Source: Staphylotrichum longicolle
Taxonomy: Eukaryota; Ascomycota; Sordariomycetes; Sordariales; Chaetomiaceae
Assembly: GCA_019096155.1 (NCBI GenBank)
Contig: JAHCVI010000003.1
Coordinates: forward strand, 1,984,001-2,048,000
Length of the DNA: 64,000 nucleotides
Reading direction: 5' to 3'
Shown: one piece after another, positions 1 through 10,210 of the stretch
How the letters are laid out: each line of letters starts with the position of its first letter
Numbering within the stretch: the stretch's first letter is position 1
Position numbers and translations under genes: made by a program
Notes under the pieces: model-generated
What the model was told of the DNA's origin: nothing
Databases searched by the model: none
Seen by the model: the letters and a program-made list of their open reading frames with translations, nothing else

Positions 1-775
1 CATGTGCGGACAGGTCTGCGGGAGGCTTGACCACCGCCTACCTGGGTTCTGCAGTCTGGTTGAGACTCCGAGTCGGGATTCGAAAGCACCAGAAGCTGCA
101 CGTCTAAGCGAGCAGGTCTCCAGCTCTAAGAGGAAGCGAAGTACTAGTAATGGCAACATCTTAAGCGGATCAAATACGGCACCAGCTCAGAAGAGATCGA
201 AGCTCGACACTTTCGAAGAATCGGATGCCAAAGTCTGGCATGTCCCGCAGTGCTCCGACTCCGACTCTTCCGACTCCATCGAGATTGACGCCTATCTTGA
301 CCTGAAGATGAAGGCTAGCAGAGGCGGCGCATACCAGGACGAGAACACGGGGACCTCACTTAACACACAGCACTTCGGACCTCCTTCCAACTCATCTTGC
401 ACCTCATACTCGGCGTATTCTGACGAAGAGAAGGCTGGATCCCTCTTCGAGTACGCCCCTGGAGATATGAGTCCCCCCACGTCGCCGCTAAGCGGTACAG
501 CTTACTTCGCCGATGAGTATACCGGCAGATACTCACCGTCCTACACGGACAGTGACCCAGATCGACCGGAGAACGAAGACATCTACGATGACTCGGACGT
601 GTCAGGCCTTCCAGACATTCAAAGTCAGAGTGGCGAGACGCAGGAAGATGCGGTCATCGACGCTATCATCGATGAACTTCTCTTTGCCGTGCAGGCAGAG
701 GAGGATGGATACGACGGAGACTTTGATGAGGGAGATTCAGAGTCTGAGTGGGATATTTTCGGACTTGAAGCTTGA
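1..775 (+). CDS. Acidic, serine-rich hypothetical protein (3' end only)
   Basis: The reading frame is open from the window edge to a TGA at 773-775, so only the C-terminal ~257 residues are visible and the true start lies outside. I do not recognise the family. It has two basic clusters that look like nuclear localisation signals (KRKR near 135 and KRSK near 195). These are followed by a long Asp/Glu/Ser-rich tail with SDSDSSDS-type stretches that may be casein-kinase substrates, ending in SEWDIF. The composition suggests a disordered nuclear protein; function is unknown. It converges on the Psf2 gene, whose stop lies about 270 bp downstream. Confidence 0.55.
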   Translation, partial: MCGQVCGRLDHRLPGFCSLVETPSRDSKAPEAARLSEQVSSSKRKRSTSNGNILSGSNTAPAQKRSKLDTFEESDAKVWHVPQCSDSDSSDSIEIDAYLDLKMKASRGGAYQDENTGTSLNTQHFGPPSNSSCTSYSAYSDEEKAGSLFEYAPGDMSPPTSPLSGTAYFADEYTGRYSPSYTDSDPDRPENEDIYDDSDVSGLPDIQSQSGETQEDAVIDAIIDELLFAVQAEEDGYDGDFDEGDSESEWDIFGLEA

Positions 776-1046
776 AGCAGAGTACTACCAAGGGCGGGAT
801 AGAAGAAGATAAGCCATTGGCGGTAGATGTAATGTAATGAAGTTCCATGAGCTGCATTTCGTCTTCCTTAATGTAGTGGGTATTCTGATCAGCAAACGCC
901 ACAATTTCTTGAACCGTACGAGGTATGATCCACCAGTGCGCAGTTCTGATACTTTCCACAATGACAAACATCTCCATGCCGGGCACTCAGCCCCCTCTCT
1001 CGCCCCGCCTCTCCCATCCAAACAGCCACCCCAACCCAACCCCTCT

Positions 1047-1911
1047 TCAAAGCCCCATCTCCTCATCACTCTCCCCCTCCTCCCCCCCCCTCTCCTCCTC
1101 CATCTCCCTCCTCGCCGCCTCAGCGCTCGCCCCGATCTTCCGCACCCCGTCCACCACCCCCAGCACGAACCCCCTGCTCTCCGCCAGCTCCATGGCGCCC
1201 ACGCCGCGCAGCAGCATCAGCCCGCCGCCGAACCCTTCCAGCTGCGCCGTGCTGCTGCGCATCTTGGCGGCGCGCACCTCGACCAGGTCCCGCAGCAGGC
1301 CGCGCACCTCCCCGAGCGACGACGCCGCCAGCGACGCCACGTCGTCGCCCGCGTGCGCGAGCAGCGCCTCGGCCACCTCGAGCCAGTGGTACGGCAGGTA
1401 GCCCGCGGGCGCGTCTGCCGTGCAGGACGGGCGGAAGGGGGCCGACATGATTGGGCCGTCTTGTTCTTGTTCTTGTTGTCGTTGGTGCTGTTGGCCGCCC
1501 TGGCGGTGGGCGTAGCCCGGGTTTGCCGTGTCGGCCCTTGCGGGTGCGGGTGGTGGTTCGGAGAAGGCGAGCGGGGTTTCTTTGGTTTCGCGGTGGATGA
1601 TTTCTGCGAGGGAGGAAGGGTGGAGCCAGCGCGGTGGGACGATGTTGGCGCGGCGTTGCTTTTTGAGGAGGAGGGCGAGCCAGAGGGGGAGGTCGGCGCG
1701 GTGTGGAGGGCGGAGGGCTGGGGTTTTCCCCTGTGAAAAGGGTCGGTTAATGTCTGGTTCCGAGGAGAGAAAGTAAGGCGAAGGAGGGGAGGCTTACGCC
1801 TAACAGGTCGATACTCTCTAGTCGTTGGCGCGGGACGACTGTAACGAGTTCCATTTCGGCAAGGAAAGAGACCTCGGCGTGGGTCAGGCCGGGTGGGAGA
1901 GGAAGCGCCAT
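1047..1911 (-). CDS. PSF2: GINS complex subunit Psf2 (DNA replication)
   Basis: Psf2 is one of four GINS subunits. GINS joins Cdc45 and Mcm2-7 to form the replicative helicase in the nucleus. Exon 1 (1911-1798) gives 38 residues starting MALPLPPGLT and containing the conserved VVPRQRLESIDLLG. A 67-nt intron (1797-1731, GTAAGC...CAG) follows, then exon 2 (1730-1047) begins GKTPALRPPHRADLPLWLAL, with KKQRRANIVPPRWL and SLAEIIHRE, a Psf2 hallmark. The predicted length is 265 aa. A Gln-rich low-complexity insert lies between the N-terminal module and the helical C-terminal half, which has LPYHWLEVAEALL and MLLRGVGAMELAESRGF. I chose the ATG at 1911 because the family begins with MALPLPPG; the upstream in-frame start at 1947 is only a GTG. 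The C-terminus ends in a short acidic tail. Confidence 0.93.
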
Positions 1912-3145
1912 GGTGTCTTGATGATGGGAATTCGCGTCCGATGTCACCTCGTCATGTTATTCTCTGATTATGTGCGACTTGTCGCAAGCGAGCGGTGCGC
2001 AAGTCGAGATTGGTTGTGGAATGGTTCGCGGCGTTGGAAAACGCGGGGCAGAATCATGCGGGTTGAATTGGGAAACTGACGTCGCGCGTTTGGCTGACGG
2101 CTTGGCGTTTTACAGGGCTGAACTCACCAAGCCGCTAGCTTCAGCTGGAGAGTTGGTGGGGCCAGCACCCTGAATGCAACCACCACAACATCCCAGGGTG
2201 CGTTGGTCCTGGCATTGGCCATGAGATAATAAATGGTTTGAGAATCATTTTCTGAATACTCACACTGCTGAAAGAAACTTTCGGTCTCGAGAAATCAAGT
2301 CTTGCAGATGCACCAGCCAAGGCAAGTGGTGCGCAGCCGGGTTCTCGCCGGGAGCAGTGGGGCAGATCGCGGCTTCATGCACCCCGGACCGGTCCGCTTA
2401 AGTGGGGCGATCGGAGCTGGAGGTCTTTCACCGTCTTACATCAAGTAAGCATCCGCCACGGTACCAACTAGGCACCGCTAAAAGTGATGCAGGAAGGATC
2501 ACCAAGGTCGTGGGACATGCCCGCGATACCGACTGCCTGGTTCAGGTGAAGCAAGAAATGTCTGCCTGTAATCCTGGGGCTCAGCCCCCTCTGGGCCAAG
2601 CAGTCTGCTTGGGTGCTTGGGTTGTTGGAACTTTTCTTGGTAAACAAGCCAAGGAACAACAAGATTGTGTCCGAACACGACATAAGGTTTGAGGCCTCCT
2701 GGTTTACATTGTTTGTGTACACTGAGCGTGGCGGACGAGATTCCCATGTCTGAAATCTGGCGTCAGCTCCATGATCCTGGAAGGCTGCAAGCAGAATCCC
2801 GGCGTCAGCAGTAACCAAACCATCAGGCAACTTCAGAGTGGTGATTTTTTCCCCTTCAAATCTTGGGGCGAACGGGACAGTGGTGAAGAAATCAATTGTC
2901 GTCATCAAGTCATCACCCTACCAACAAACGTAGCTCATGTATCAAAAATAACTTGTCAAAATCCCGAATCCTCAACCTGAGGGGTGATCCCCAGGTTGGA
3001 GACTCACACTGTCCACTTCCAACAAATCCCTATCCTGCAAAGACAAAGAGCAAGAGACAAATGAAATTGACGTCAAGTCGTGACACACTGTATGTCTTCC
3101 CAAAAACCTCGTGTTCAAGCCCAGTCTCAACCCCGACCTTCACTT
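1912..3145. other. Intergenic region with one weak minus-strand ORF
   Basis: The only sizeable frame is on the minus strand, from an ATG at 2905 to 2468 (about 145 codons, beginning MTTIDFFTTVPFAPRF). It matches no family I know and could be a decayed gene or an unspliced exon. No repeats or RNA genes are apparent. 1912-2100 is probably the Psf2 promoter. Confidence 0.35.
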
Positions 3146-4071
3146 TCAATGCCGTTTCTTCGTGGGCACCCGCCCATGTTTGTCGGTCAAGTGGCGTGTT
3201 AGACGATCCTTTCTTGTATACTTTTTGCCGCAATGCTTGCAGACATGTACCTCCAATAGCACGCCATGCTTGCCCGCAACGTCGGAATGCATAGCAGCGA
3301 TGTGTTTTTTACGCTCACCAAGGTAATCAAAGCGCATTGGACATTCCGGACACTTTTCGGGCTTGATTTGTTTGCGCCATTTCCGCCTAAGTATGAATGT
3401 GTTTGTCAGTCTCCCGTATATGGATAAGCGGGTCGGTTATGGGAGAGAAACATACGCAGGCATGCCAGGTGGGCAGTTCTTTATGCTGGGCTGTCGGTGC
3501 GCTTGGATCCTCGGTGGTGACGGCTGGTAAACACGAAGCCCTGGGGCAATTGTGGGCGCCGCCCCAGAAATCGAAGCCTCTTCAATGTATGTGTTCGTGT
3601 TTAGCTGGGATGCGAAAGGCTCCGACATGGTGTTGATAATAGGGCTTTCCAGCGAGTCGGGCCAACCGAGTGGTGATTGTTTCTATGAGGGGATGAGAGA
3701 CAGGCAAATGTCCGATATGGCTGGGGAGCCGACGGGGCCAAAGTCGCCAGACCCGGGGTCGAAGCCATGCCAACCGAAGTGTTTGGTGAGGTAATTCCCG
3801 TCTCGAGTAGAAATTCTGGAACAGCCATGGGCATGTTGAAGTCAATGGGCCCCTCAAGAGAACCCAAAAGCTGGTCAGGAAAGTTCGGGTCGCTGATGAT
3901 TGGATTCGGGAGTGTAGCGGCGAGGAGTGATACCGGGTCATCAACAGGCCAACCGGTGGTATTGTAGTTGTCAGTAGTATTGTCAAAATCCCAAGTTTCG
4001 AGGCCTCCATCGATGGTTTCGCCTCCAACGAAGGACGACCAGGCGCCGAAGTTGTTGCTGAACGTCTCCAT
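3146..4071 (-). CDS. C2H2 zinc-finger protein, putative transcription factor
   Basis: The C-terminal exon (about 3389-3146) encodes RRKWRKQIKPEKCPECPMRF, then the motif C-K-H-C...H-L-T-D-K-H. The first finger is C-x2-C-x12-H-x4-H (CPECPMRF...HIAAMH) and the second C-x2-C-x12-H-x4-H (CKHCGKKY...HLTDKH). The protein ends in a basic tail. The N-terminal part (ATG 4071, METFSNNFG) is acidic and rich in Asn, Asp and Pro, a typical activation region. The intron before the finger exon is clear: donor GTATGT at about 3455 and acceptor TTAG at about 3390. A further splice near 3670-3770 is needed to change frame (into KQSPLGWPDSLESP). Its acceptor ATAG is plausible, but I found no canonical donor, so the middle is uncertain and could contain an indel. 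Binding target unknown. Confidence 0.6.
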
Positions 4072-4128
4072 CTCAACTATCAAGTAGCGGGAGCTTTACA
4101 TTCAGCACGCCAGTTGAGAGGCACTTCG

Positions 4129-4755
4129 TTAGAGTTGCTTTGATTGAGCGTTGATTTGCGAGCGCGGTGGTTTTTGGATTGGGGTTCTTTGCCGTCGTTG
4201 ACGGGCTGAGCGGACCTTTTTTCTTCGTGGACGTGTACCAAGGTCCACGCAATCTACTATCACCGGCGGGACTGTCAGTCTGAGGAAGCGGACAGACTGA
4301 GCAGGAAGCAACTTACGTTGTGCCATGGAATAATCTTGCAACTCATCCAACGCCAACCCCTTTTCGCTGCCACCCACGACCAAGAGCTTCCGGGCTGCAT
4401 TCGCGGCGTCGTGCCGTCCTCCATGCCCTACCAGAATAGACCGCACTGACAAGCACGTCAAGCACAAGGCTTCTAGCTGTCCGCCGAGACGGTCAACTTC
4501 CATTGCGCTATCATGCATCTCTGCTGGGCATCTGGACTGGGCAGTGAGGTACGGTGTGACGTGCGGAAGGCCCAAGCACTTGCGCAGCCGATTTGGTGGT
4601 CTGTCGGCAAAAGTTAGAATTGGGCAAAGCGCGACGTCAGAAATTGGAGCTTACGGTTGTGTCCAAGACGAGGAAGGAGGTCCCTTGACTGGAGAGAGTG
4701 AAGCCCGTGTTGTGTCCTCGAGATCAACAGTGCCCAGAAGCAGGGCTCGCGCCAT
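4129..4755 (-). CDS. Hypothetical protein with two well-formed introns
   Basis: No family recognised. Gene reality is supported by introns on the minus strand. One runs about 4655-4602 (GTAAGC, branch CTAAC, acceptor CGACAG). The second, near 4315-4268, starts GTAAGT and probably ends GACAG. Joining them from an ATG at 4755 gives MARALLLGTVDLEDTTR... then PPPNRLRKCLGLPHVTPYL and a helical region (DRLGGQLEALCLTCLS). The predicted C-terminal exon is highly basic (RPRRKK, RQRRQR), suggesting nuclear or nucleic-acid contact. The first exon lies inside the 4728-4862 palindrome, so the 5' end may have been rearranged and the start is uncertain. It could instead be the 5' part of the neighbouring zinc-finger gene on the same strand. 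Confidence 0.35.
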
Positions 4756-4862
4756 CTGGTGTGGTCCCTGCAATATTCCACAAGGATTGTATGGTAACCA
4801 AGCAAACTGAATACAATCTTTGTGGAAGATTGCAAAGGGCGGAGCACTGCTTCTGGGCACTG
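4728..4862. repeat. Imperfect palindrome (inverted repeat, about 60-bp arms)
   Basis: The left arm starts CAGTGCCCAGAAGCAG at 4728. The right arm is its reverse complement, ending CTGCTTCTGGGCACTG at 4862. The inner parts also pair: TTCCACAAGGATTGTAT on the left against the complement of ATACAATCTTTGTGGAA on the right. The spacer is about 10-25 bp. Both strands therefore encode a similar short peptide (AIFHKDC). This could be a small fold-back element or the relic of an inverted duplication. Confidence 0.75.
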
Positions 4863-6810
4863 ATGAACCCCCCTGGTTCCGACTGGAGGAAAGTTGTGTG
4901 AAGAATTGGGATGGAAGGCCAAAACTGGGAGAGCAAGGGCGATGGCGCCGGAACTTAAAAGCTTGGGCGACCCCTCACGCAGACTCCAGAAAGACTCGCC
5001 AACAGACGTATCGGATAGGGCGTTGACAAGTATCACAGCAGTACTTGAACTGCATCCGTTGATTGGGCCTTTCAGGGGCAGACACAGGCACATTTGCAGG
5101 CTTTCGGCGATTTTCTATGGCTGTCTGCAACGACGGTTGAGCAACCGTGATTGGGTGCCCTGCTTCGCGTGTGGTGTTGGGGCAGACACACCAGCATGCA
5201 CCCCGCCGAGAGAGGGACTGCCGTCTGCCATATCCGGCCAGTCTCTGACCGGAAATTTTTGGTCGTGTACCTTCACCGGCTTCCATTGATTGACATCATG
5301 TGAGTTTCATGACAACACAGATATCAAGAGTGGACAGGCTTGGAACTCTGTTGAAACTTGAACTCGACTGCGGAGTGGAGAGGTGGACCTGCTGTTTCTC
5401 TTTTATTTTGCACCCTCTTTTCGACTTTCCCTCCTCTGCTTTTCTTTCACTTTTTTCACTCTGCTTTGCTTATGTCTTCTTGTCTGACGCATAGGGTTGA
5501 GCTTCGCTCGCGCAGTCTGAACGCGCAGTCTGGACGCGCAGCCTGCCTTCCTGGATCTCATTGTGAAGTCGAACCGCTCGCTGAAAAGTTCCGAGGCTCA
5601 GCAGGCAAGATCATCTCAGCAATAGGGGTTGATTGTGGCTGGCCCGCTCATTTCAAGCCACACTCCTTGCCGCAAACGACTGGTGTGTACTCCATACGCC
5701 TAATTCCACTTGTCAGCACTATGATGAGACCAAAATGTTTCATCTTTCGTGGTTCCGCAGAGGTGGAGATGGGAGAACCACGCCGCGCCTGGTCATGATC
5801 CTGCAGGTGGGGTGTCACGAACCACCCAGGCGGGTTGGCCAGCCACAAGCCCACAACCCACTCGCCAAACCACGAAGGATGGAGCTTTCGCAAGCAGCAG
5901 CACAATGCACAATTTCACCGCAACACCGAGAACGCTGGGAAAATGGGATGCACTCCAGGCTACCCAAGCTCTACCATCATTCATTGTGAATAACCTTGAC
6001 GACATTGGCGTTGTCGGACTCGGCAATACCCCTTTTGTCAGCTTGTGCGGGCCGGGCCGGCGCGGAGCTGCCAATAGGCCGAATTTCCGAACCGATTTGG
6101 TGGTGATTTGAGATTTCTCGGCACCGCAATTCATCTTCCGGCAACTTTATCCTCGTCCACCCAGAAATCACAAGGCGGACGTCATATCCGCCAGTGCGGA
6201 TACCGATGCGGCACAGAAGCTTACTACATGGTGCTTTGCGCTGCGGTTAGGCATATCATTTGTTGGTTTCACGCGCTCTCGGTTCTGACCGAGGCGACGG
6301 GACGGGGTTAGGCTGTTAGCGAAGCCGTCATTCCCTCGCATAACTCACGTGCTCGGACTATGGCTCGCACTTTCCAGCTTCGCAAAGTGAATCATTCAAG
6401 CCCTGGAGGGCATGGACCGTGGCATGGCTGCGCAACGTAGACCGAATTTGCGGTGGTGGCCGTGCTTTGCACCGTGATAACCCGCCACATTCCCTTCCAG
6501 GTAGCCGATTATCCAACTTGACCACTGATCCACAGCCAGCGTGCCCAGTCTCTCTCCCCACACAGCGCACGACACAATCAATGACTGTTCCACCAGACAA
6601 TTCCGAGCATTGTGTTCTCTCCCAGCCCTAGCCTAGCACAGCCAGGTACGCTCTTGCCCCATGACATCAGGGCGATGCTAGGCCCGCCAAGGAACACCAG
6701 TCCGACCAGGCAACTAACTCCGGCCCGATCCAAGACTCGCTGCGGGCCGTTACCAACTCCAACGAACGTCTCCGGATACATTGCGAACACTAGTATCTTG
6801 GCCGGCTCTT
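4863..6810. other. Long stretch without a recognisable gene
   Basis: No ORF has family similarity, codon structure or convincing introns in this ~1.9 kb. There are pyrimidine-rich tracts around 5395-5470. The last few hundred bases are probably the promoter of the small gene starting at 6995. Confidence 0.4.
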
Positions 6811-6820
6811 GGATATATAA
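6811..6820 (+). promoter_or_regulatory. TATA box for the small Ser/Gly-rich gene
   Basis: The sequence GGATATATAAG lies about 180 bp upstream of the ATG at 6995. The long C- and A-rich leader in between (CCAACAG, CCACTTG repeats) resembles fungal 5' UTRs of strongly expressed genes. Confidence 0.5.
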
Positions 6821-6994
6821 GCCATGGCTCCCGAGCCCAGTCCTCCCCGAGGCTCACCATCACACCACAGCACTCTCAAACCAGTTCCAACAGCCGACAC
6901 TTCAACACTCTCCTTCCACTTGCACAGACTCACTTCCTCCAACTCCACCAGTTCCAACAACCCTCATCCAGCTCACCCCAACATCCCGTCCACA

Positions 6995-7268
6995 ATGTCT
7001 GGCACCTCGGGCAGCTCGTCTCGCGACTGGAACGACCTCCTTAAGCACGGCTCGGCCCTTAGCATTCTCAAGCCTGACGTTGCCTTCCCTCCGTATGGCG
7101 GCAGCTCCACCTCTGGGGGCAGTAGCTCCGGCACCTCTGGTGGCTCCTCCAGCAGCACCACGAACCCGTCCGGCGGTGTAAGTTGCGCCATTGATCCATT
7201 CCATTCCCGCATGTTGGGTCGCTAACATGATTGCTTCCTCACAGCAGAGCTCTGGCACTACTCGTTGA
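6995..7268 (+). CDS. Small Ser/Gly-rich protein (68 aa), unknown function
   Basis: Exon 1 (6995-7177) starts at an ATG in good context (CACAATG). It encodes MSGTSGSSSRDWNDLLKHGS, then ALSILKPDVAFPPYGG and a Ser/Gly/Thr repeat tail. The intron (7178-7244) has donor GTAAGT, a perfect CTAAC branch point and acceptor ACAG. Exon 2 adds QSSGTTR before TGA at 7266-7268. The short non-repetitive core (DWNDLLKHGSALSILKPDVAFPP) looks constrained, whereas the tail is low complexity. An in-frame upstream ATG at 6824 exists, but it lies next to the TATA box and would add an unlikely leader. No function can be assigned. Confidence 0.6.
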
Positions 7269-8834
7269 CTGTGGATCCGCCATGATCAGCTTGTTGACTC
7301 TTCTTTCCTATCTAGGCTGTCAGAGCATGGCTTGGTGTTATTGGAGTTGGGACCCGTTCCTTCGTTCACAATTTATGCATCAGCGATGTTGAGTTTTGGG
7401 GTCCAGGATAGATGGGCTTGAGTTTTGTTTTGGTTGCTGCATCCATCGGCGTTCAGATCTGGCATTTGCATCAAGCGTTGGATTTTGCATTAGTTCACTT
7501 AGACAGTTGCTTCACGGCATCTCATCTCGCATTTACGCATTTGATTTCGCATTCCAATCCGTCTAAAAGGTGACTTTCTCGCGTCAAGACTCCCTTTTGC
7601 ATCTCGTGGAGCAAGTTCTCTAGAAGTAAAACTGCCTGTCACACATTGTCATACTACTGCTAGTGGTCAAAGCATGCCAGTGCCAGACGCCCACCATGGA
7701 GAACCTGATCAACGGAAACGGAGGCGGACATAATCCCGTGTCCGACCTGCCACCAGAACCAGAATCGCGGCACAGCAGCCACGTGGAGACACAAGACAGA
7801 TTATGCTGTGTTCCTCGGTGCGTTTGTTCAGTGGCCAAAATACGTTGCTGACCAACATACTACGCTGCCTAAAGTTCCAGGTTTGCGGCTACTTGGCGCC
7901 GCGGAAGGATTCATAATCTGTCACTTTCCCCTCCCAGGCACATACAAAGTTCAGCCCTATGGGCCCCATCGCGGCAGTGCTGCTCGGAAAGCTCACGTGG
8001 TTACACCGAGCCGTGGGCGGTAGGAGCCGACGTGCAGGATGCAGGCCTCTGACCCCTGGACGTCTCAGCTTCTCAGCTTGCATGCCTGGAAAAGAATGAG
8101 AACTGGGGGCGACCCGAGTCGGAGTTGCGTTGTTGCAAGTGCAACAACTCCGCCCAAAAGACAATTAGTTAAATTCCTCTTGAAACTTAGGAAATAAACT
8201 TCTGCGGTATTCACTTGTGAAAAGTAAATAACCTTGTGGTTGAAGCAAGCGAGGGTCGTATGTGTTTGTAGCAGGTCCTTGTGTCGGAGAGGAGCCCCTG
8301 ACCGTGCACTTCGCCGATGTCTTTGACACAAACCACGAGGATTGCGCGCCACTCTCCCATCAACCACTGATCAACGCCGGGAGTTGGGTAATCCGGGGAA
8401 TTGACTCCCAGGTAAGAATTGCCGACCTAACCCCTGCATCGAGGGGTCCTGGCCCAGATCGCCGGATCACGTTTCAATTGCCCCAAAAAAGGGGTCCGTG
8501 ACAACCACCACCGTGACTTGGTGCTGCGAGCATGACAACTGTTTCCAGAGCGCATAAGTCACCTTGCAGCTCATGCGTTTAATCTGCCACTATGGCTCCA
8601 TTTTTGGGCCTCGCCGTGGTAGTGGAGGGTGGACTGAGCGAGCGTACCTCCATATCTACGATGGCTCCCAACTTTTCGCGGGGACGATTCCTCGTTTCCT
8701 TCCTCTTCGCTCTCTGTAGAATCTTTGAGTAGTAGTTACATTCGGATTCAAGACCTCAAGTTTACTTCAGGGGTCTATCAAGTCACGCAACCCAGAACAG
8801 ACACATCATAGCCTGCCCTACTCGGATCCCCAAC
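7269..8834. other. Intergenic, nothing recognised
   Basis: Only short, unrelated frames on both strands. 7270-7560 is AT-richer with several CATTT/GCATTT repeats and is probably the 3' UTR of the preceding gene. Confidence 0.4.
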
Positions 8835-9817
8835 ATGTGCGACAACACTGCAGACTCACCGTTCTGCACTCCACAAGATGGAGCTCAACTCCAAACCGGA
8901 GAAACAGTCAACAGTCAGTCCGCCTCTCCCCAATCTCATACCACACTGACCCAACTGCTACCCTAGTAACCTGGAACCCCCTTTTCTTCACGGACTCCCC
9001 ATCCGGATCGCCCCCCCAAATCTTTATCCAAGGCGACTTCTCCCTCACCAACAACGCCGTCCCCGAAACAGCCGGCTTCACCTCCTCCCCGCTCGACCCC
9101 AGCACGGGGTTCTTCCCCTGGCCCATCCTGACCTCTACCTCCCCGCCACCGCAAACACCACCACCGCCCTCCTCTCCATCGCGCGCCCCTCTCCCACGCC
9201 CCACAAACGCACCTTCATCCGCATCGGCGCGGGCACCATCCGCTTCCCCGGCCCCAGGTCCGCATCCTCCGCGCCGACACAGACCCCAACCCCAACACCA
9301 ACACCAACAACCCCGCCCTGACCAACAGCAACAGCAACAACCCCACCCTCAACAACCTCACAAACCCGGCCCCATCCTCCCAATTGCAAAGCCAAGACCC
9401 CGGCCCCAACCCCCTCGCCATCGCCCTCCCCATCCTCTTCGGCCTGCTCACCGCCCTTGCCATGGCGAGCTACGCCCTCCTCAAGCGCCACAAGCCTGAC
9501 GTCCTCCGCCGCCTCACACTCGCCGGGCCGCGCTTCTGGTGGTGGCGCCGCGGAGGCCCGCCGGCAGCAGCAGCGGGGTTGAGCGGGTATGGCGAGCGGA
9601 AGTGGGGGCAGGGCCGGGAGGGGCAGCAGAAGGTTAGGCTGCGCGGGCGGGACGTGGAGATCAAGGTTGTCAAGACGGATCTGGAGGGGTTGAGGGCGAA
9701 TGCGGGGAGGATGGAGATGGAGATGGGGATGGGGATGGGGGTTGGGAGAGGGATGGGGGGGATAATGTGTTTCGGGAGGAGGTGGGGAGGCAGGAGATGG
9801 AGAGGGGGAGGTTTTAG
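8835..9817 (+). CDS. Single-pass membrane protein with three apparent frameshifts
   Basis: From ATG 8835 the product begins MCDNTADSPFCTPQDG. A short intron (about 8917-8967, GTCAGT...CCCTAG) joins ETVN to ITWNPLFFTDSPSGSPPQ. The ectodomain continues through GDFSL, GFTSSPLDPSTG and FFPWPIL, then an Asn/Pro/Thr-rich stalk. A membrane helix (AIALPILFGLLTALAMASYALL) follows, then a basic juxtamembrane segment LKRHKPDVLRRL and a charged tail ending EEVGRQEMERGRF. The architecture resembles fungal surface proteins with a short extracellular beta domain and one helix, but I cannot name the family. The frame must change near 9133-9137, 9256-9261 and in the G-run 9755-9761, each by one base. No signal peptide precedes the first Met. 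Confidence 0.5.
9700..9762 (+). repeat. G-rich GATGGG(G) repeat tract
   Basis: Repeats of GATGGA/GATGGGG end in a run of seven G. The tract encodes a Met/Glu/Gly stretch in the overlapping membrane-protein gene and contains several closely spaced G-triplets able to form a G-quadruplex on this strand. Confidence 0.6.
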
Positions 9818-10210
9818 GGAGGGACGGGAGAAGGAGGGGGATAATGGGGTGATTGGGAAAGTTTGTTTAGCGGGCGATCGGGAAATCTTGTTTATCGGGC
9901 GGTTGGGAAATCTTGTTTCGCGGGTGGTGTGGGCTTTGGTGGTTTTGGGAAGGATTGGTGGAATTGTGTACAGTGTGGAAAGACGGCATGTGTGATACTC
10001 CCCTTGGCGTTGTTGATCTTGTTGAGATGATCGATGAACTTGTGTCCACATCTTTGAGAGATATGTAATTACATCCAACAATAACCCCTGTGCAAGACAG
10101 GAAAAAAGCAAGTTGGACTGATCCCGTGAGCCCATTGATAATCTTAGTCCAGCTGACCCTGACTAAACAAACAATCTTAACCAACCCCTCTAACTCTTTT
10201 TGTCCAAGCA
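9818..10210. other. Short intergenic region
   Basis: Convergent 3' flanks of the membrane-protein gene and the pentapeptide-repeat gene. Nearly identical phrases recur at 9855-9925 (GGGCGATCGGGAAATCTTG and GGGCGGTTGGGAAATCTTG). No gene seen. Confidence 0.4.

Noticed and set aside
837..1736. Plus-strand 299-codon ORF
   Set aside because: It is antisense to the Psf2 exons, which have clear family motifs and a canonical intron.
8837..9499. 220-codon Pro/His/Gln-rich frame as an independent protein
   Set aside because: After ~110 residues it becomes a low-complexity out-of-frame reading of the membrane-protein gene.
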